64,000 nt of DNA from Telmatactis stephensoni (GCA_029948255.1 JALIZF010001695.1:372001-436000); one strand, 5' to 3'; positions 38,201 to 44,594 are shown, counted from the first letter of the stretch. The notes: generated by a model not told the origin, from the sequence alone. Translations and numbers: made by a program.

Positions 38201-41200
38201 CTGTCGAATTCGAAGCTGAGGTTGAACGACGAGAACCGTGAAATATAGTACTTACCCTTTCAAATCAATTGCCGTGTAGCAGAATATTACCGGGTCGATC
38301 TGAGCAGGGCTTGGTGTCCATGTAATATTAACATACCATTCATTTGCAGAGTACTGAGCCAGTGAAGACTTGGTCAAACCTGAGGGACTTATGGTCTTTA
38401 TTTCTACAATTCTACAGTAAGTGGTGATTATATTAGCTATGAAGTGATTGTTGCTCGTTATGACACCTCCCTACCACCCAGCCACTTCCTGTTTTATCTC
38501 GTTTCTGCATTTCCTTTTTTTCTGAGAGGGATGGGAGTTGGTTAAATGTACTCAAATTGCAGAAGTGTAGCCTGGGTATTATTCGAAAACAGCAAATAAA
38601 TCTGAAATGCATAGCTTCACATCGCGCACCGTATTCACGGCAGGTTAACAGTTATTACTGTTCAAGATATATAAAACACAAATAGAAAAGTGTTCAGTAT
38701 TTCTCTTAAACAAAAGTCAAAATAGATCTTTACTCAAAACGAATGTGAAGACGAAACGTGGAGAGGCCTGGCCTGGCTTGTCACCGGGTTTTATAGAGTT
38801 ATTAATTTGCATAACAATACATCTTTGAAACGTGGCTGAATGAGCATGCGCAAAGGAAGTACGCATAGTAAGGGCATAATGTGGAGTATGGTGAAAGAGA
38901 ACAGCAAATAAATTAAATGCATAGCTTCACATCGCGCACCGTATTCACGGCAGGTTAACAGTTATTATGAAATGTTATTATTAAAAGTATAATGAAAAAC
39001 TGTACCTGTTTCCAGAACCATGTGCTTTTGCAATAAATGGTTCTTTAAACGTTGAGCCATGGGGGACACCAATACACGATCCTTCAACTCTGGTGTTGCT
39101 GGTAAACTCGGGTTTATTTGTACAATTCTCGTTTGAGGCGAAGACCTGGACTAAGAACTGCAGAGGAATGGCACTCAGCGGCTTTGTTGCAAGGCGTGAT
39201 TGGAAATCTTCTACCATGATCGCCACACCGTACCACCCTGTATGCCCCGTAGCTGAGTAAGAGATCTCACACTTTCGCTGAAAACAACACATAATTGTTT
39301 ACTGTTTTTAACTAAAGATATTTCACCATGATTTTTGCTCGACTACCTGATCTAGTATAGCTCCTGGAAATGTTTTGCATACGCCTCCACATTCAGATTT
39401 GCTTGATTCTGCCCATCGACATCTGATGTCATCTTTGTCAGCATCGTTTACTGTGAATAATAAAGTCGAATAACACTGGTATGGGAAGAGATGATAGAAG
39501 TGGTAAAAATGGTGACTGCGATGATGGTGATGTCGGTCCAAGGAGAGAATCCCTCATATTTTCATCCGTGGTGATCGTAGAGAATTTTAATTTTATTCCC
39601 TAAAAGGTACCAAAATTTGAATACGGTTCAACTATTTTTACCTGAAACTAGTACCTATTTCCTTAAGGTAATGCGCTCGCGCATTTGTGCGCATAACGTT
39701 TGCGCATGTTTTGCACGCGCGCGCTGATATCGAATTTGATTGGGCTTCCTGTGTTCTAAAATATTTCAATATGGCGGACGCCACGTAACTGTATTCAAAG
39801 CCTTATAACTTAAAATATAGCACCGCGACCTATCCTAATCTTTTGCTTTTTCGACGTATTTTTATAAAAACTAAAACATATCAAAAAAGGAAAAAAATTC
39901 CTCGACAGGTTTTTGAGAAAATCGCGAAAAATCGTCAAAATGAACGTCCGATTCGCGCGTAAGTACACCTGATTTTCATCTTTCAATTGCGAATACTCAG
40001 CTTTACCTACAAATAAGTGAAGACATATTACTTTTCATGATACTTTGTCTACTTTAGCATGTCTGAAAGCCTTTAGTTTGCAAATTTGCAAAGACTTACC
40101 GTACGCTAGAGGTCAGACTCTGAAATCTGTTGTTTTCGTTCGAAATGGCGAGATTTCGCTCTTTTCGAGCTATCATAGCACCAAAACTAGCACCGTGACC
40201 CCCCATTTTCTTTATTGATTTGACGTTCCCAACTCAAAAACAATCTACATAATGATTTATAGAAAAATTCGTCGATAAAAACTCGCGCGATCCCATTACC
40301 TTAAATTGAAAGTACCAGCATCTGACCACGAATACCGGTTTTTCTTTACTATTGGTGACATAGTTGTTACTAGGGGAGGGGTACAGTCACTGATTATATT
40401 TGTGACACCATACCTACCTGGTATGGCTAAAGTGTGGTTACATCTATGTTGTAGTCTTACTATTGGTGACATTGCTGTGACCGGTGACGTGTTGATGCGT
40501 CCCGTATCGTTGCGTTTTGTTAGATCTACGTACATTCTGACTTCCCAATAACCACCTCCGGTAACCAATCCAATCCAGGCATTACCTGAAAAGCTGAAAA
40601 ACAGAAAATGATACCGAAGAATAGAGCGTAAAAAATCTGTAAAAAAAGTAAAAATCATAGTCTTTCTGTTGCTTTTCGAGTGCCGGTTCTACGTCTTCCA
40701 TTAGACAGGCAATGGTTTTGTACTATTTTATATGATTTTGAACGTTTTCTCTGGCATAAACATGGTACGCACCAAATCAACCAGGGTAGACACGAATGAA
40801 TATTCTATTTTGATAATTGGTCATTAACACAAACCTCGATCGACTTAAGTGGGTGCGCAGTGCAGTACACTGAAATCTCAATAGCATCCAGTCACCTTGA
40901 GTACGGTATTCGTACAAGACGGTTTAACTGCAATAAGTTTGAATTAGCTATTGTTTTAACAGATGATATATACCTCGCTTGATAAAGAGGCGGGTTAATA
41001 TTAGGAAAAGTATATGTCACATTTCGTCCACCCGCTGACCAGTCCTCTTGCTGGCTGAAATCAGTACACTTAAAATCCAAAGATGTAATGGAGCCAGAAC
41101 ACCCTTGACGGCAATCAAGGTTTGATCCAGATGGACCAATGAGTTTTTCTGTATTTATTGTAGACTGATCACAGTAAGTGTCTCTACTGTACGATCTCCG

Positions 41201-43403
41201 CCATGCTATGCGAAAGGATATGATTACCTAGAAGTTTGGAGAAAGAATATTTTCTATAACATTATCGAAAAGGTAAAGGGTAAAGCTAAATCACTAATGT
41301 TTGTCGTCGGTAGTTCCTTCAGTTGAACGCTGGTCTTCCAAGAAGCCAACGGTGCGCTCTACCGTAATGTGACGGTTGAGTGCATATATTCAGCTTTTGA
41401 ATATCACAGTTTTATTCATTGTTACTCAAGCTAAGGATCATTGCAGCTTTTCAAGGGTTTACAGTTCATATATTACTTGCGATACTGAATTCTTTATTCG
41501 ATATAAAGATCTACGTTACGGTAGTGATCTATATTGTGTTTTCAATAATGTGTTTTCAATAATCTGTTATTAATAAGTTTTATTGTCCAAGAAACAAAAG
41601 TACGTACCGAAAAGCGAAATGTTTCGAAATGTGCTACGATATCATGTTTCATTCAGTTTAATAAAAAAGTTGTTGGGGAAGGGCTTCTGCTATTGCTACT
41701 TCCGTTTCCCTTTCGAGACTCGTTCTTGGTCGTTCTTGTCAAACTATATACCAGAGAAGTGTTAAACCTGTTCGAGTAGGCCATGCCCTTGACTGTATTA
41801 CTTCATCGAACAGGCGGATCCTGTCCACCAACCGCAGAGTTTTACAATTTTACCCCTGAACACTTGATACTAATCTCACAATCTGATTGGTCGATTAGAC
41901 TGTGTCAATAAGAGGACAGACAATGCTGAAGCGTTTCGTCGCGCGCGCTCATTCTGTCACCTCAGTTTGAAAAGGATTTTTTAACTTTTATCTCAAATAA
42001 TTGTTGTAAAAACCGGATTGAAGATGGTTTTTGATGAGTTTTCTGTCCCTAATTATATATTGACACACTCTTGACGCCATAAAATGTTCAAAACTTTGCA
42101 GTTGAGTTCAGTTTGAACATTTTTGACGTCACTGAAGAGTGTGTGTCAATAAGAACACAGACAATTCAAAACCATCTTCAATTTGTTAAATCTCACTCGC
42201 TTGTAGTGACTTTTCTTACACGCCAGTACCTCGAAATGCTCTCGTTACTGGGAGTAAACGATTTGAAATCCGATTCGTCAACGGAAAATTTAAAGAGCGA
42301 GACTTGGAGTTTAATGTTGGACAAGCAAAATATTTATATTAGGCTAGCGCTTTGATAACATGAAAATAAAAGGTTGGTAATTTTGTTTGTTCGACCACAA
42401 GTATTCCTCTAAGAAAAGCGTTACGTCTCATTGGTGGGCTCAGTGCTGTTTAGTTTTGTTGGTTCTCGGAACTGAATTTTTTAAAACATCGTTAGATTTT
42501 GGGAATTGTGAATTTTTAAGGGTCGGCAATTGTTTTATTTTTTTAAGCTACGAATTATTAGAATAAAAAAAACCTTTAATCCTTGAATATTATTGAAATT
42601 GCAAAATAAATCGATGTTTTTAACACAGGTAACAGGGCCAAACGCAGACAATTCAAAGTCGGACATGCTTTAATCAATTTTTTAATTTTCGTGGAAATGT
42701 ACATTTCCGTTCTTGGAAATTTGAGATAGTTATTACTCAAAAAAATCAAAATAATCGATTAGTTTACCGATCGCGATTTAGGTTTTTAATCACACAAAAT
42801 GGGATTCGATTGGAATAAAGACGATATTATTACAAGTTGTTTGTTAGCTCAGATCAGTTGCTCATTAACTAACTTAAATCTTCGTCGTTAAAGATGTTTC
42901 CATAAGGCTTAGCATCTCACCCACAAGTCAACATCTTTATATTCTTTGAGCTTTTAAAAAATATCTGGTGCCAGTTGCACGAAGCTTAGTATAGGTAGCA
43001 CTATACTTTGGAAAATCAGTTATGCAGTGATGGCGTTTGCCAATAAATTTATCAACTGGAAAAGACAATTAACTGATAGCGTCATCCCTTCGTGCAAGCG
43101 AATCCTGGTATTCAATACATTACCGGATATATGTGGTAAGAGGTCATACAAATGTTCACACTTGTACAATATTTAAAAGAACACTATGCAATTTGTGTAT
43201 CTTCTAAATTCACACAAGCAAAGAGTTATTGTTGGTGTAGTTACCCTTTTGTCCGTGACACTGCTCGAGTTAAACGGCTTCCAACTGAATGAGGCTCCCC
43301 GAAAGTGCGATCCAAAGGAACATTTGGAGAACAATATCACACCAACGACAAGGAAGGTCAAACAAACACGTCGAGTCGTTGGTCCAAACATTTTTTGGAA
43401 CAT
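4248..43403 (-). CDS. Giant RHS/CARDB-repeat type I membrane protein (42 exons, ~4,117 aa)
   Basis: Exons (minus strand, high to low): 43403-43245, 41227-40974, 40593-40418, 39450-39347, 39277-39006, 38411-38256, 37932-37871, 37470-37379, 36785-36599, 36227-36150, 35847-35593, 35258-34986, 34462-33411, 32962-32842, 32592-32488, 31886-31696, 27492-27331, 27017-24890, 24559-23060, 22896-22752, 21863-21730, 21424-21174, 20806-20413, 19785-19498, 18958-18150, 17147-17033, 16584-16478, 15637-15417, 14643-14467, 13270-13187, 12928-12779, 11218-11034, 10884-10654, 10300-10189, 9008-8824, 7603-7465, 7026-6829, 6674-6573, 6243-5563, 5210-5109, 4575-4420, 4309-4248. Every intron reads GT-AG and phases agree except at exon 21/22. 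The role is unknown; a large adhesive or receptor ectodomain is inferred. RHS and CARDB families are mostly bacterial. It is not teneurin, which is type II and has a different domain set. Domain blocks are annotated separately. Confidence 0.85.
4675..4872 (-). repeat. tRNA-related SINE-like fragment (family C, copy 1)
   Basis: Shares the block GAGGAAAAACCGGAGAAC, then GAGAAAAA.CCCTCG and AAACTCAATTCACAT, with 8145-8350. It ends in a tRNA-like segment which on the minus strand resembles a B box (GGTTCGAG-type; degenerate here). It lies in the intron between exons 40 and 41. Call based on the two-copy comparison only. Confidence 0.5.
5563..7603 (-). CDS. Exons 36-39: Ig-like module, EGF-like domain 1, cadherin/VCBS-like pair
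   Basis: Exons 7603-7465 and 7026-6829 form one Ig-like module (IDNSGPRTNLTVL, VQSVDIYYQE, YKLATAALDHVGNLQ). Exon 6674-6573 encodes an EGF-like domain with six Cys (SCLHLKNCSNRGNCSMFNLC, then VCEKGFYGVDC). Exon 6243-5563 carries two cadherin/VCBS-like repeats (GTEDTPVDVFLSARL, YGVPASFTFSRGM, DRDGSETLTIKVSGLPAGY) ending ECEPQ. SGLPAG after DxDGSE is typical of bacterial VCBS-type repeats, while EGF-like domains are typical of animals, so the two sources alternate here. All junctions are phase 1, as is usual for EGF cassettes. Confidence 0.8.
6331..6475. repeat. Tetranucleotide microsatellite (TTCA/TTTG/TTTA/TATC)
   Basis: Compound pyrimidine-rich tetranucleotide tract: blocks of TTCA, TTTG, TTTA and TATC. 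Located in the intron between exons 38 and 39. Overlapping ORFs rich in Leu/Tyr/Ser are translation artefacts. Confidence 0.9.
7880..8118. mobile_element. Foldback MITE with nested inverted copies of a 24 bp terminus
   Basis: The unit GGCGCTGTTACACTGTGCAA occurs at 7880 and, slightly changed, near 7951 on plus. Its complement occurs near 8017-8041 and at 8093-8118. The outer arms also pair through the AACTTGTCTCGCAACGGC stretch. The element is therefore a nested foldback. No clear target duplication was seen. Intronic (exons 35/36). Confidence 0.75.
8145..8350 (-). repeat. tRNA-related SINE-like repeat (family C, copy 2)
   Basis: Same family as 4675-4872. Read on the minus strand it starts with a tRNA-like head: ...CACTGTGGTCTAGCTGTCGA..., then GGTTCGAGCCC as a near-consensus B box. 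This is followed by a CCGGTTTTTCCTC-containing body. Directly adjacent to the foldback at 7880-8118. Confidence 0.6.
8824..10884 (-). CDS. Exons 33-35: bacterial-type DPNDILGPAGYG / GFLPPN module
   Basis: Exons 10884-10654, 10300-10189 and 9008-8824 encode about residues 3463-3638. Key motifs in order are DPNDILGPAGYGDARFI, IRFENDPNATAPAQRV, LDSDLDARSFRIGAFGFG, TAGIDIVQNEATWDLQSLDP, GFLPPNN, GQGYVTFSIRAK and SIIFDVNEPIDTPPIFNT. I recognise this string as the DUF7619-like module found near the end of bacterial CARDB/RHS/surface proteins. The junctions DP|NDILG and DPKTG|EAPRDP restore unbroken motifs across introns, which is strong evidence for the exon calls. A 451 bp MITE begins 11 bp past the donor of exon 34. 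Confidence 0.85.
9544..9686. mobile_element. Short pogo/Tigger-like MITE (CAGTGAAACC ends, TA target)
   Basis: The left end is TA|CAGTGAAACCTGGTTAA; the right end is the complement of CAGTTGAACCCAGCCTTACG followed by TA. CAGT-started imperfect inverted repeats flanked by TA fit pogo/Tigger-type non-autonomous elements. A second, one-sided remnant ending TTCCACTG|TA lies near 20,195-20,270. Confidence 0.6.
9727..10177. mobile_element. Foldback MITE abutting a splice donor
   Basis: The left end CCTATTTGAACAAACATTGA pairs with the right end complement CCTATTTGTACAAACATTGA, and TA flanks both sides. A second internal inverted repeat (9,833-9,985) contains GCGCATGCGATTTTAT on each arm, so the whole element folds. 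The right end lies 11 bp from the GT donor of exon 34 (10188). Confidence 0.75.
11034..13270 (-). CDS. Exons 30-32: Gly/Ala-rich hydrophobic segment and charged helix after the RHS core
   Basis: Together with the end of exon 29 (VVLIGAAIGTVGNVGAYLVG), exons 13270-13187, 12928-12779 and 11218-11034 give a Gly/Ala-rich hydrophobic run (GAASAALTGAVVGATGGAAV, AAKHAFFAGLAGYAIKQAID). An amphipathic Lys/Trp-rich helix follows (LKKVWENAKKKWEKMKDKFK) and ends WIASRDP. In bacterial RHS proteins the same place, just after the core, carries Gly-zipper linkers leading to a variable C-terminal domain. No recognisable toxin domain follows; the chain continues into the next module. These segments could be mistaken for transmembrane helices, but their placement between core and surface modules argues for a shell-enclosed or membrane-active linker (inference). 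Confidence 0.7.
12355..12735 (+). repeat. tRNA-derived SINE-like repeat (family A) split by a palindrome
   Basis: TTAGCTCAGTAG at 12367-12378 matches an A box and GGGTTCGAATC at 12544-12554 matches a B box. Normally the boxes are 30-60 bp apart; here they are ~165 bp apart because a 121 bp palindrome (12392-12512) lies between them. The 3' body (12,600-12,735) resembles, in reverse, 1,290-1,390. Not a functional tRNA. Confidence 0.55.
12392..12512. mobile_element. Palindromic MITE (family P), copy 1
   Basis: The arms contain GCCAGCCCGGTAAGCGG and its complement around a CCCTGGGGGCCAC centre flanked by ACTTTTGTTTTC / AACAAAAGAAGAC. A second copy with the same layout is at 16746-16871. Inserted inside the SINE-like repeat. 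Confidence 0.75.
13517..14025. repeat. GGTT/GGGT minisatellite, ~0.5 kb
   Basis: Almost uninterrupted mixture of GGTT, GGGT, GGCT and GGTG units on the plus strand. It lies in the intron between exons 29 and 30, so the transcribed RNA carries the C-rich strand. All plus frames stay open as a Trp/Gly/Val repeat and the minus strand as a Pro/Thr/Gln/Asn repeat; these long ORFs are artefacts. Many G-runs could form G-quadruplexes. Confidence 0.95.
14467..22896 (-). CDS. Exons 20-29: RHS/YD repeats and RHS-associated core
   Basis: Ten exons encode about residues 2443-3322. The start has the RHS entry signature ERVYNPLLTTRR...GIFGFGWIAPW. Repeats follow with G.....Y.YD..G motifs: SYSYTDDYDIQSVTYPNGA, FDYDDKGNLKRRT, YNRDNQPISVTYPDGS, RYDSSGNVYKNV, YDYDSRRNRVF and IYDSLGNLYKK. 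The core is YQYDPFG, then RYYDAMIGRFISYDPLG (exon 28), then LYLYAYNNPMVLQDPQG (exon 29). In known RHS/YD proteins these repeats form a hollow beta shell and the core plugs it. Bacterial cores end P-x4-DPxGL and self-cleave; here P-x4-DPxG is followed by Arg, so cleavage is doubtful. The exon 21/22 junction does not phase (1 to 0), implying a missed microexon or a wrong boundary. Confidence 0.88.
15816..16320 (+). repeat. tRNA-derived SINE-like repeat (family B), copy 1
   Basis: TGGCACAGTTGGTTAGTGCG (A box region, from 15820) and GAGTTCGATTC (B box, 15863-15873) are followed by TATCCTTGTTTCGAC and a 3' body (16,170-16,320: GAGCACTGATG, AAAATGAGCGCACCGTCG, ACGTAAAATA.GGTT). Compared with the copy at 34,558-34,836, roughly 15,950-16,170 is extra sequence, probably a later insertion. 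Intronic (exons 27/28). Confidence 0.65.
16746..16871. mobile_element. Palindromic MITE (family P), copy 2
   Basis: Same layout as 12392-12512: arms GGCCTGGTTAAGCGGG / CCACCTTACCGGGCCAGCC around TGTGACCCCCAGGG, with TTCTTTTGTTTT and its complement. Intronic (exons 26/27). Confidence 0.75.
19235..19318. mobile_element. Single terminal-repeat remnant of the CACCTATTTC MITE family
   Basis: TA|CACCTATTTCAAATTAAAAA, then AGGTTGTC...CCAAGACCG parallels the arm of the intact MITE at 2513-2759, with internal differences (TAATGCATACTGCATAGTGA inside). No opposing arm was found within 200 bp, so this is a solo end or a diverged deletion copy. Confidence 0.5.
20273..20388. mobile_element. 116 bp foldback element
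   Basis: The left arm TAGCCTGCGTTGCTGGCG, then TTTTGGGCGGAGGAAGAAAT, is matched by its reverse complement ending GCAGGCTA at 20388. The loop is about 10 bp. Intronic, 25 bp upstream in coordinate from exon 23's 3' end. Confidence 0.8.
21998..22498. mobile_element. Mutator-like non-autonomous element: 80 bp perfect TIRs, 10 bp TSD
   Basis: Bases 21998-22077 are the exact reverse complement of 22419-22498, starting TAGTCCAGTCCCAGACTCTC. TATTCTGAGC is repeated directly at 21988-21997 and 22499-22508, a clean 10 bp target duplication. Long perfect TIRs with a 9-11 bp duplication fit Mutator-like elements best. The interior encodes on minus (22341-21997) an open segment with LLPKFEQLQAI and VKDVFVN, reminiscent of the start of RecQ-type helicase domains (PEQ..AI...KDVFV); this may be captured gene sequence. 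It lies in the intron between exons 20 and 21. Confidence 0.85.
23060..24559 (-). CDS. Exon 19: end of CARDB 9, PPC/IPT-like block
   Basis: The 1,500 bp exon (about residues 1943-2442) joins exon 18 in phase 1, giving LGS|EIQVDWTIRNNGT, which completes a CARDB unit with DSVYLSEDETW. A bacterial pre-peptidase-C-like unit follows (LIVTARINVVSSIQDLYL, then KGRYYVLLE). Next is an IPT/filamin-like unit (LGNVTLRVEGTLFGWSLQVSL) and a conserved but unnamed block (IIPPKSSGRLIF, then a segment with a conserved WEPVW). The order CARDB, PPC, IPT, RHS is one I associate with giant planctomycete and cyanobacterial proteins (memory). No transmembrane segment or known catalytic motif is visible. Confidence 0.7.
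24890..32962 (-). CDS. Exons 14-18: CARDB-like repeats 2-8 and start of 9
   Basis: Exons 32962-32842, 32592-32488, 31886-31696, 27492-27331 and the 2,128 bp exon 27017-24890 encode about residues 1041-1942. Each ~115-residue unit has PDLxV...G..(V/A).(W/F)TV.N.G...W.D..FLS...F.(V/F).(V/T)D...V.E...NN, the CARDB (cell adhesion related domain found in bacteria) pattern. Repeats begin near PPPNLKV, PPPDLVV, LPDLVVQ, EPDLVVQ, PLSNLQI, SPLLEIK, PLPDLQG and RTDLLVS. Repeats 4-8 sit in a single exon, unusual for an otherwise finely split gene. Many N-x-S/T sites suit a secreted protein. A 3.8 kb transposon separates exons 16 and 17. Confidence 0.85.
29156..29296. mobile_element. Foldback nested in the CACTG element (1)
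   Basis: TCGAAATATGGCGGCAAATTT pairs imperfectly with AAATTTGCCGCAATATTTCGA, and TGACTAGCCTC pairs with GAGGCTAGTCA. Non-coding. Confidence 0.7.
29698..29895. mobile_element. Foldback nested in the CACTG element (2)
   Basis: Arms GAGTGCAAATACAGTTTTCT... and ...TGTCTGCACTC pair over about 90 bp, including GTAATATTCTGT / ACAGAATATTAC around a short loop. Non-coding. Confidence 0.75.
30391..30814. mobile_element. Foldback nested in the CACTG element (3)
   Basis: The left arm ATAGGCGATATGCTCTAACA, then GGTCACATGACCCTAT, pairs with the right arm ending GGGTCACGTGACCTGTTAGTG...CCTAT. Pairing continues through GAACTCCAGAAATGGAAAGAGC. About 420 bp in total, non-coding. Confidence 0.7.
33411..34462 (-). 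CDS. Exon 13: two HYR-like repeats, FN3-like segment, first CARDB repeat
   Basis: This long exon (about residues 690-1040) starts DTEPPKILNAGP. It contains two hyalin-repeat-like units with the signatures RVWTATDRAGN and TRTWTATDTCG, both followed by TQTI. Next is an FN3/purple-acid-phosphatase-like strand set (YKVFIWKNSD, LWQVKYIL, GPVWGFTT). The exon ends with CARDB repeat 1 (YPDFKVDTI, VSWSVRNIGG, WRDRVFLG, GDFYVFVQAD), completed in the next exon by IRDIDFSNN. RTWTATD with a following TQTI is frequent in bacterial HYR proteins, which supports a bacterial-style architecture. Confidence 0.75.
34558..34836 (+). repeat. tRNA-derived SINE-like repeat (family B), copy 2
   Basis: Shares with 15816-16320 the head AGCAAGGATGG, AGTTGGTTAGTGTGCG, the B box GAGTTCGATTA, then CATCCTTGTTTCGACTT and the 3' body ATGAGCGCACCGTCG...ACGTAAAATATGGTT. 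It has a ~25 bp internal duplication near the head. Intronic (exons 12/13). Confidence 0.65.
34986..35847 (-). CDS. Exons 11-12: two D-x-TPP Ig-like repeats
   Basis: Exon 35847-35593 begins RDVTPPKVTF and ends ITATDLVGNIA...HSWNV. Exon 35258-34986 begins DLTPPEPYL and ends FWLKAQDKVGNKAP...YKWRI. Each exon encodes one module with a Cys pair (TLCTITT/IQACNGS; GCRNDN/YECSV/TRCYE) and the D..GN...W pattern common to bacterial and animal Ig-like surface repeats. Both exons are flanked by phase-1 introns, so each repeat is a symmetric exon-sized cassette suited to shuffling or duplication. Confidence 0.7.
35905..36047. mobile_element. Imperfect foldback element
   Basis: TAGCCTCCGCAGGCGTTTCT near the left end pairs with AGATTCCTGCGGAGGAAGCTA on the right. 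The centre pairs GGGTTTCCTGTGTG with CACAGGAATCCC-type sequence. Intronic (exons 10/11). Confidence 0.6.
36150..38411 (-). CDS. Exons 6-10: Ig/FN3-like and Ca-type Ig-like modules
   Basis: Exons 38411-38256, 37932-37871, 37470-37379, 36785-36599 and 36227-36150 encode roughly residues 322-513. The first two give an Ig/FN3-like strand set (WYVNITWTPSPAQIDP, VIFCYTAID, GSYIIEVACNA). Next comes a module with WSIKFDKEF, RIYHASGREVHRVDV, YYIVLDPGIAQG and FCGPESPP, recalling bacterial Big-type surface modules that end in ...DPG...W.V. The short exon 37932-37871 was chosen because its phases fit both neighbours (GG|G and GCG A|TT). A MITE lies just beyond the donor at 38255. Confidence 0.65.
38031..38243. 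mobile_element. Foldback MITE ending next to the exon 6 donor
   Basis: TTTCACGGTTCTTGTCGTTC pairs with GAACGACGAGAACCGTGAAA at the right end, with further pairing (CTCGGC / GCTGAG; GACTACAGCCC / GGGCTGTAGTC). The right end is 12 bp from the GT donor at 38255. Confidence 0.75.
38591..38970. repeat. Direct repeat pair of ~65 bp, 312 bp apart
   Basis: AGCAAATAAAT...AAATGCATAGCTTCACATCG, then CGCACCGTATTCACGGCAGG, then TTAACAGTTATTA, occurs from 38591 and again from 38903, nearly identical. It could be a recent tandem duplication or the ends of a small element. Intronic (exons 5/6). Confidence 0.7.
39006..41227 (-). CDS. Exons 2-5: Cys-containing N-terminal ectodomain
   Basis: Exons 41227-40974, 40593-40418, 39450-39347 and 39277-39006 encode about residues 54-321. 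Visible landmarks are FRIAWRRS, TYCDQSTI, CRQGCSGS, FSGNAWIGLVTGG, INTSPVTAMSPIVRLQH, NDADKDDIRCRWA, ECGGVC, GWYGVAIMVEDF and PLQFLVQVF. Cys are regularly spaced, as expected for an extracellular disulphide-bonded fold. I recall this cassette at the N-terminus of other invertebrate secreted proteins but cannot give it a Pfam name. Exon 3 ends ...AIP at donor 40418. The intron then holds a second, degenerate copy of the TMSPIV-coding stretch and a TTAA-flanked MITE. Confidence 0.75.
39667..40300. mobile_element. TTAA-flanked MITE (634 bp)
   Basis: TTAA at 39663-39666 and 40301-40304 flanks termini GGTAATGCGCTCGCGC (left) and the complement of GGTAATGGGATCGCGC (right). TTAA duplication with GG-started inverted repeats fits Kolobok- or piggyBac-type non-autonomous elements. 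Its ends do not match the AGTGGGACG termini of the Kolobok-like transposon at 51.7-59.3 kb, so it is another family. Intronic (exons 3/4). Confidence 0.75.
42059..42151. repeat. Hairpin with flanking short direct repeats
   Basis: TATTGACACACTCTTGACGC pairs with the complement of GAGTGTGTGTCAATA through GTTCAAA / TTTGAAC. GTGTCAATAAGA.RACAGACAAT appears just right of the hairpin and also near 41,905. In intron 1 of the giant gene; otherwise intron 1 shows no coding sequence. Confidence 0.5.
43245..43403 (-). CDS. Exon 1: start codon and signal peptide of the RHS/CARDB protein
   Basis: The ATG at 43403 opens 53 codons. After a short basic stretch (TTRR) comes a hydrophobic core (CLTFLVVGVILF) and small residues suited to signal-peptidase cleavage near FGSHFRG. 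The donor GTAACT follows GACAAAAGG at 43245, in phase 0, and joins exon 2 as DKR|VIISFRIAW. A second Met four codons downstream could be used instead. The SHFRG...SWKP start followed by a FRIAWRRS segment resembles N-termini I recall from large cnidarian and molluscan secreted proteins (memory, not a search). The exon lies about 150 bp from the LINE/microsatellite cluster, so the promoter must be short or lie within or beyond that cluster. Confidence 0.8.
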
Positions 43404-43560
43404 TTAGACAGCTAAGAGAAGTTCTGCATCTCGTCCCCGCATAATACAGATAACTGTATACTGTATAAACAGGAAATAAAGCTACTGGAGCATGTCGTGA
43501 CACATCGAGACCCGGTAGCACTCGTAGCACCTTGCGTTACGCTTTGCTGGAAAAATGTAA

Positions 43561-43774
<214 letters not shown>

Positions 43775-44591
43775 CGGGACGCACGACTTGACGTACATGC
43801 TCGTGGACTATGGGAAAGACAGAAATCTACCTTCGTTGATGTACGCATTTGCCATCCTAACGCCAAATCATATCGTGAGATGACGCCAGATGAAATCTAC
43901 AACAAGCACGAGACTGAAAAGAAGCGAGCATATGAAAAGCGTGTCCTTGAAGTGGAACAAGCCTCGTTTACTCCATTGGTTTTCACAACTACAGGTGGTA
44001 TGTCAAAAGAGTGCAAAAGATTCCACTCAAGATTAGCCGAACTAATATCTATGAAAAAAGGAGAGACTTACGCGAATACTATCTCATGGATAAGAACTAA
44101 AGTATCTTTTTCAATTTTAAGATCTGCATTATTATGTCTTAGAGGATCCAGATCTCGAAAAAGAACAAAAAACGATATGATAACTGACATTGACTTTGAG
44201 GTCGACCTGGCCAACATTAAGTGATTATTTATAGATACATATATATTTATATTTTTATTTTTATATATATATATTTTTTAGGTTTTTTTTGCTGTTACCT
44301 ATAAGTAGATAGTATATAGTATATATATATTAGTTTCCTTGAATAGTTGATTAGTGTTTATAAAATTAACACTATATATAATGATATTGTGCATATGTTT
44401 TTTTATAAATTATAAAGACAACGAACATCTACATTACATTTAACACTATATATTATCACAATTTTTTATATGAATTTCTTATTATATGAATATCTTATTA
44501 TTAATATTTATACATATATGTTTTTTAAATCATTGATCTGTAAATAGTCTTCCATTGTGAATTTTGTAATAAAGTTTATTCATTGTTTTTT

Positions 44592-44594
<3 letters not shown>
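43775..44594 (+). mobile_element. 5'-truncated LINE fragment, endonuclease end (family B)
   Basis: An open frame runs from the microsatellite to a TGA at 44222-44224. It contains [75 protein letters not shown] and RGSR. I recall this string from the C-terminus of invertebrate LINE proteins; FVDVR with downstream E..K..Y fits a PD-(D/E)xK-type restriction-like endonuclease. An AT-rich presumed 3' UTR follows to the (AAT)n at 44,594. No reverse transcriptase remains. The insertion is in a trinucleotide microsatellite. Confidence 0.7.

Noticed and set aside
4248..43403. Bacterial contamination explaining the RHS/CARDB sequences
   Set aside because: About 40 GT-AG introns with consistent phases interrupt the domains, and SINE/MITE repeats fill the introns.
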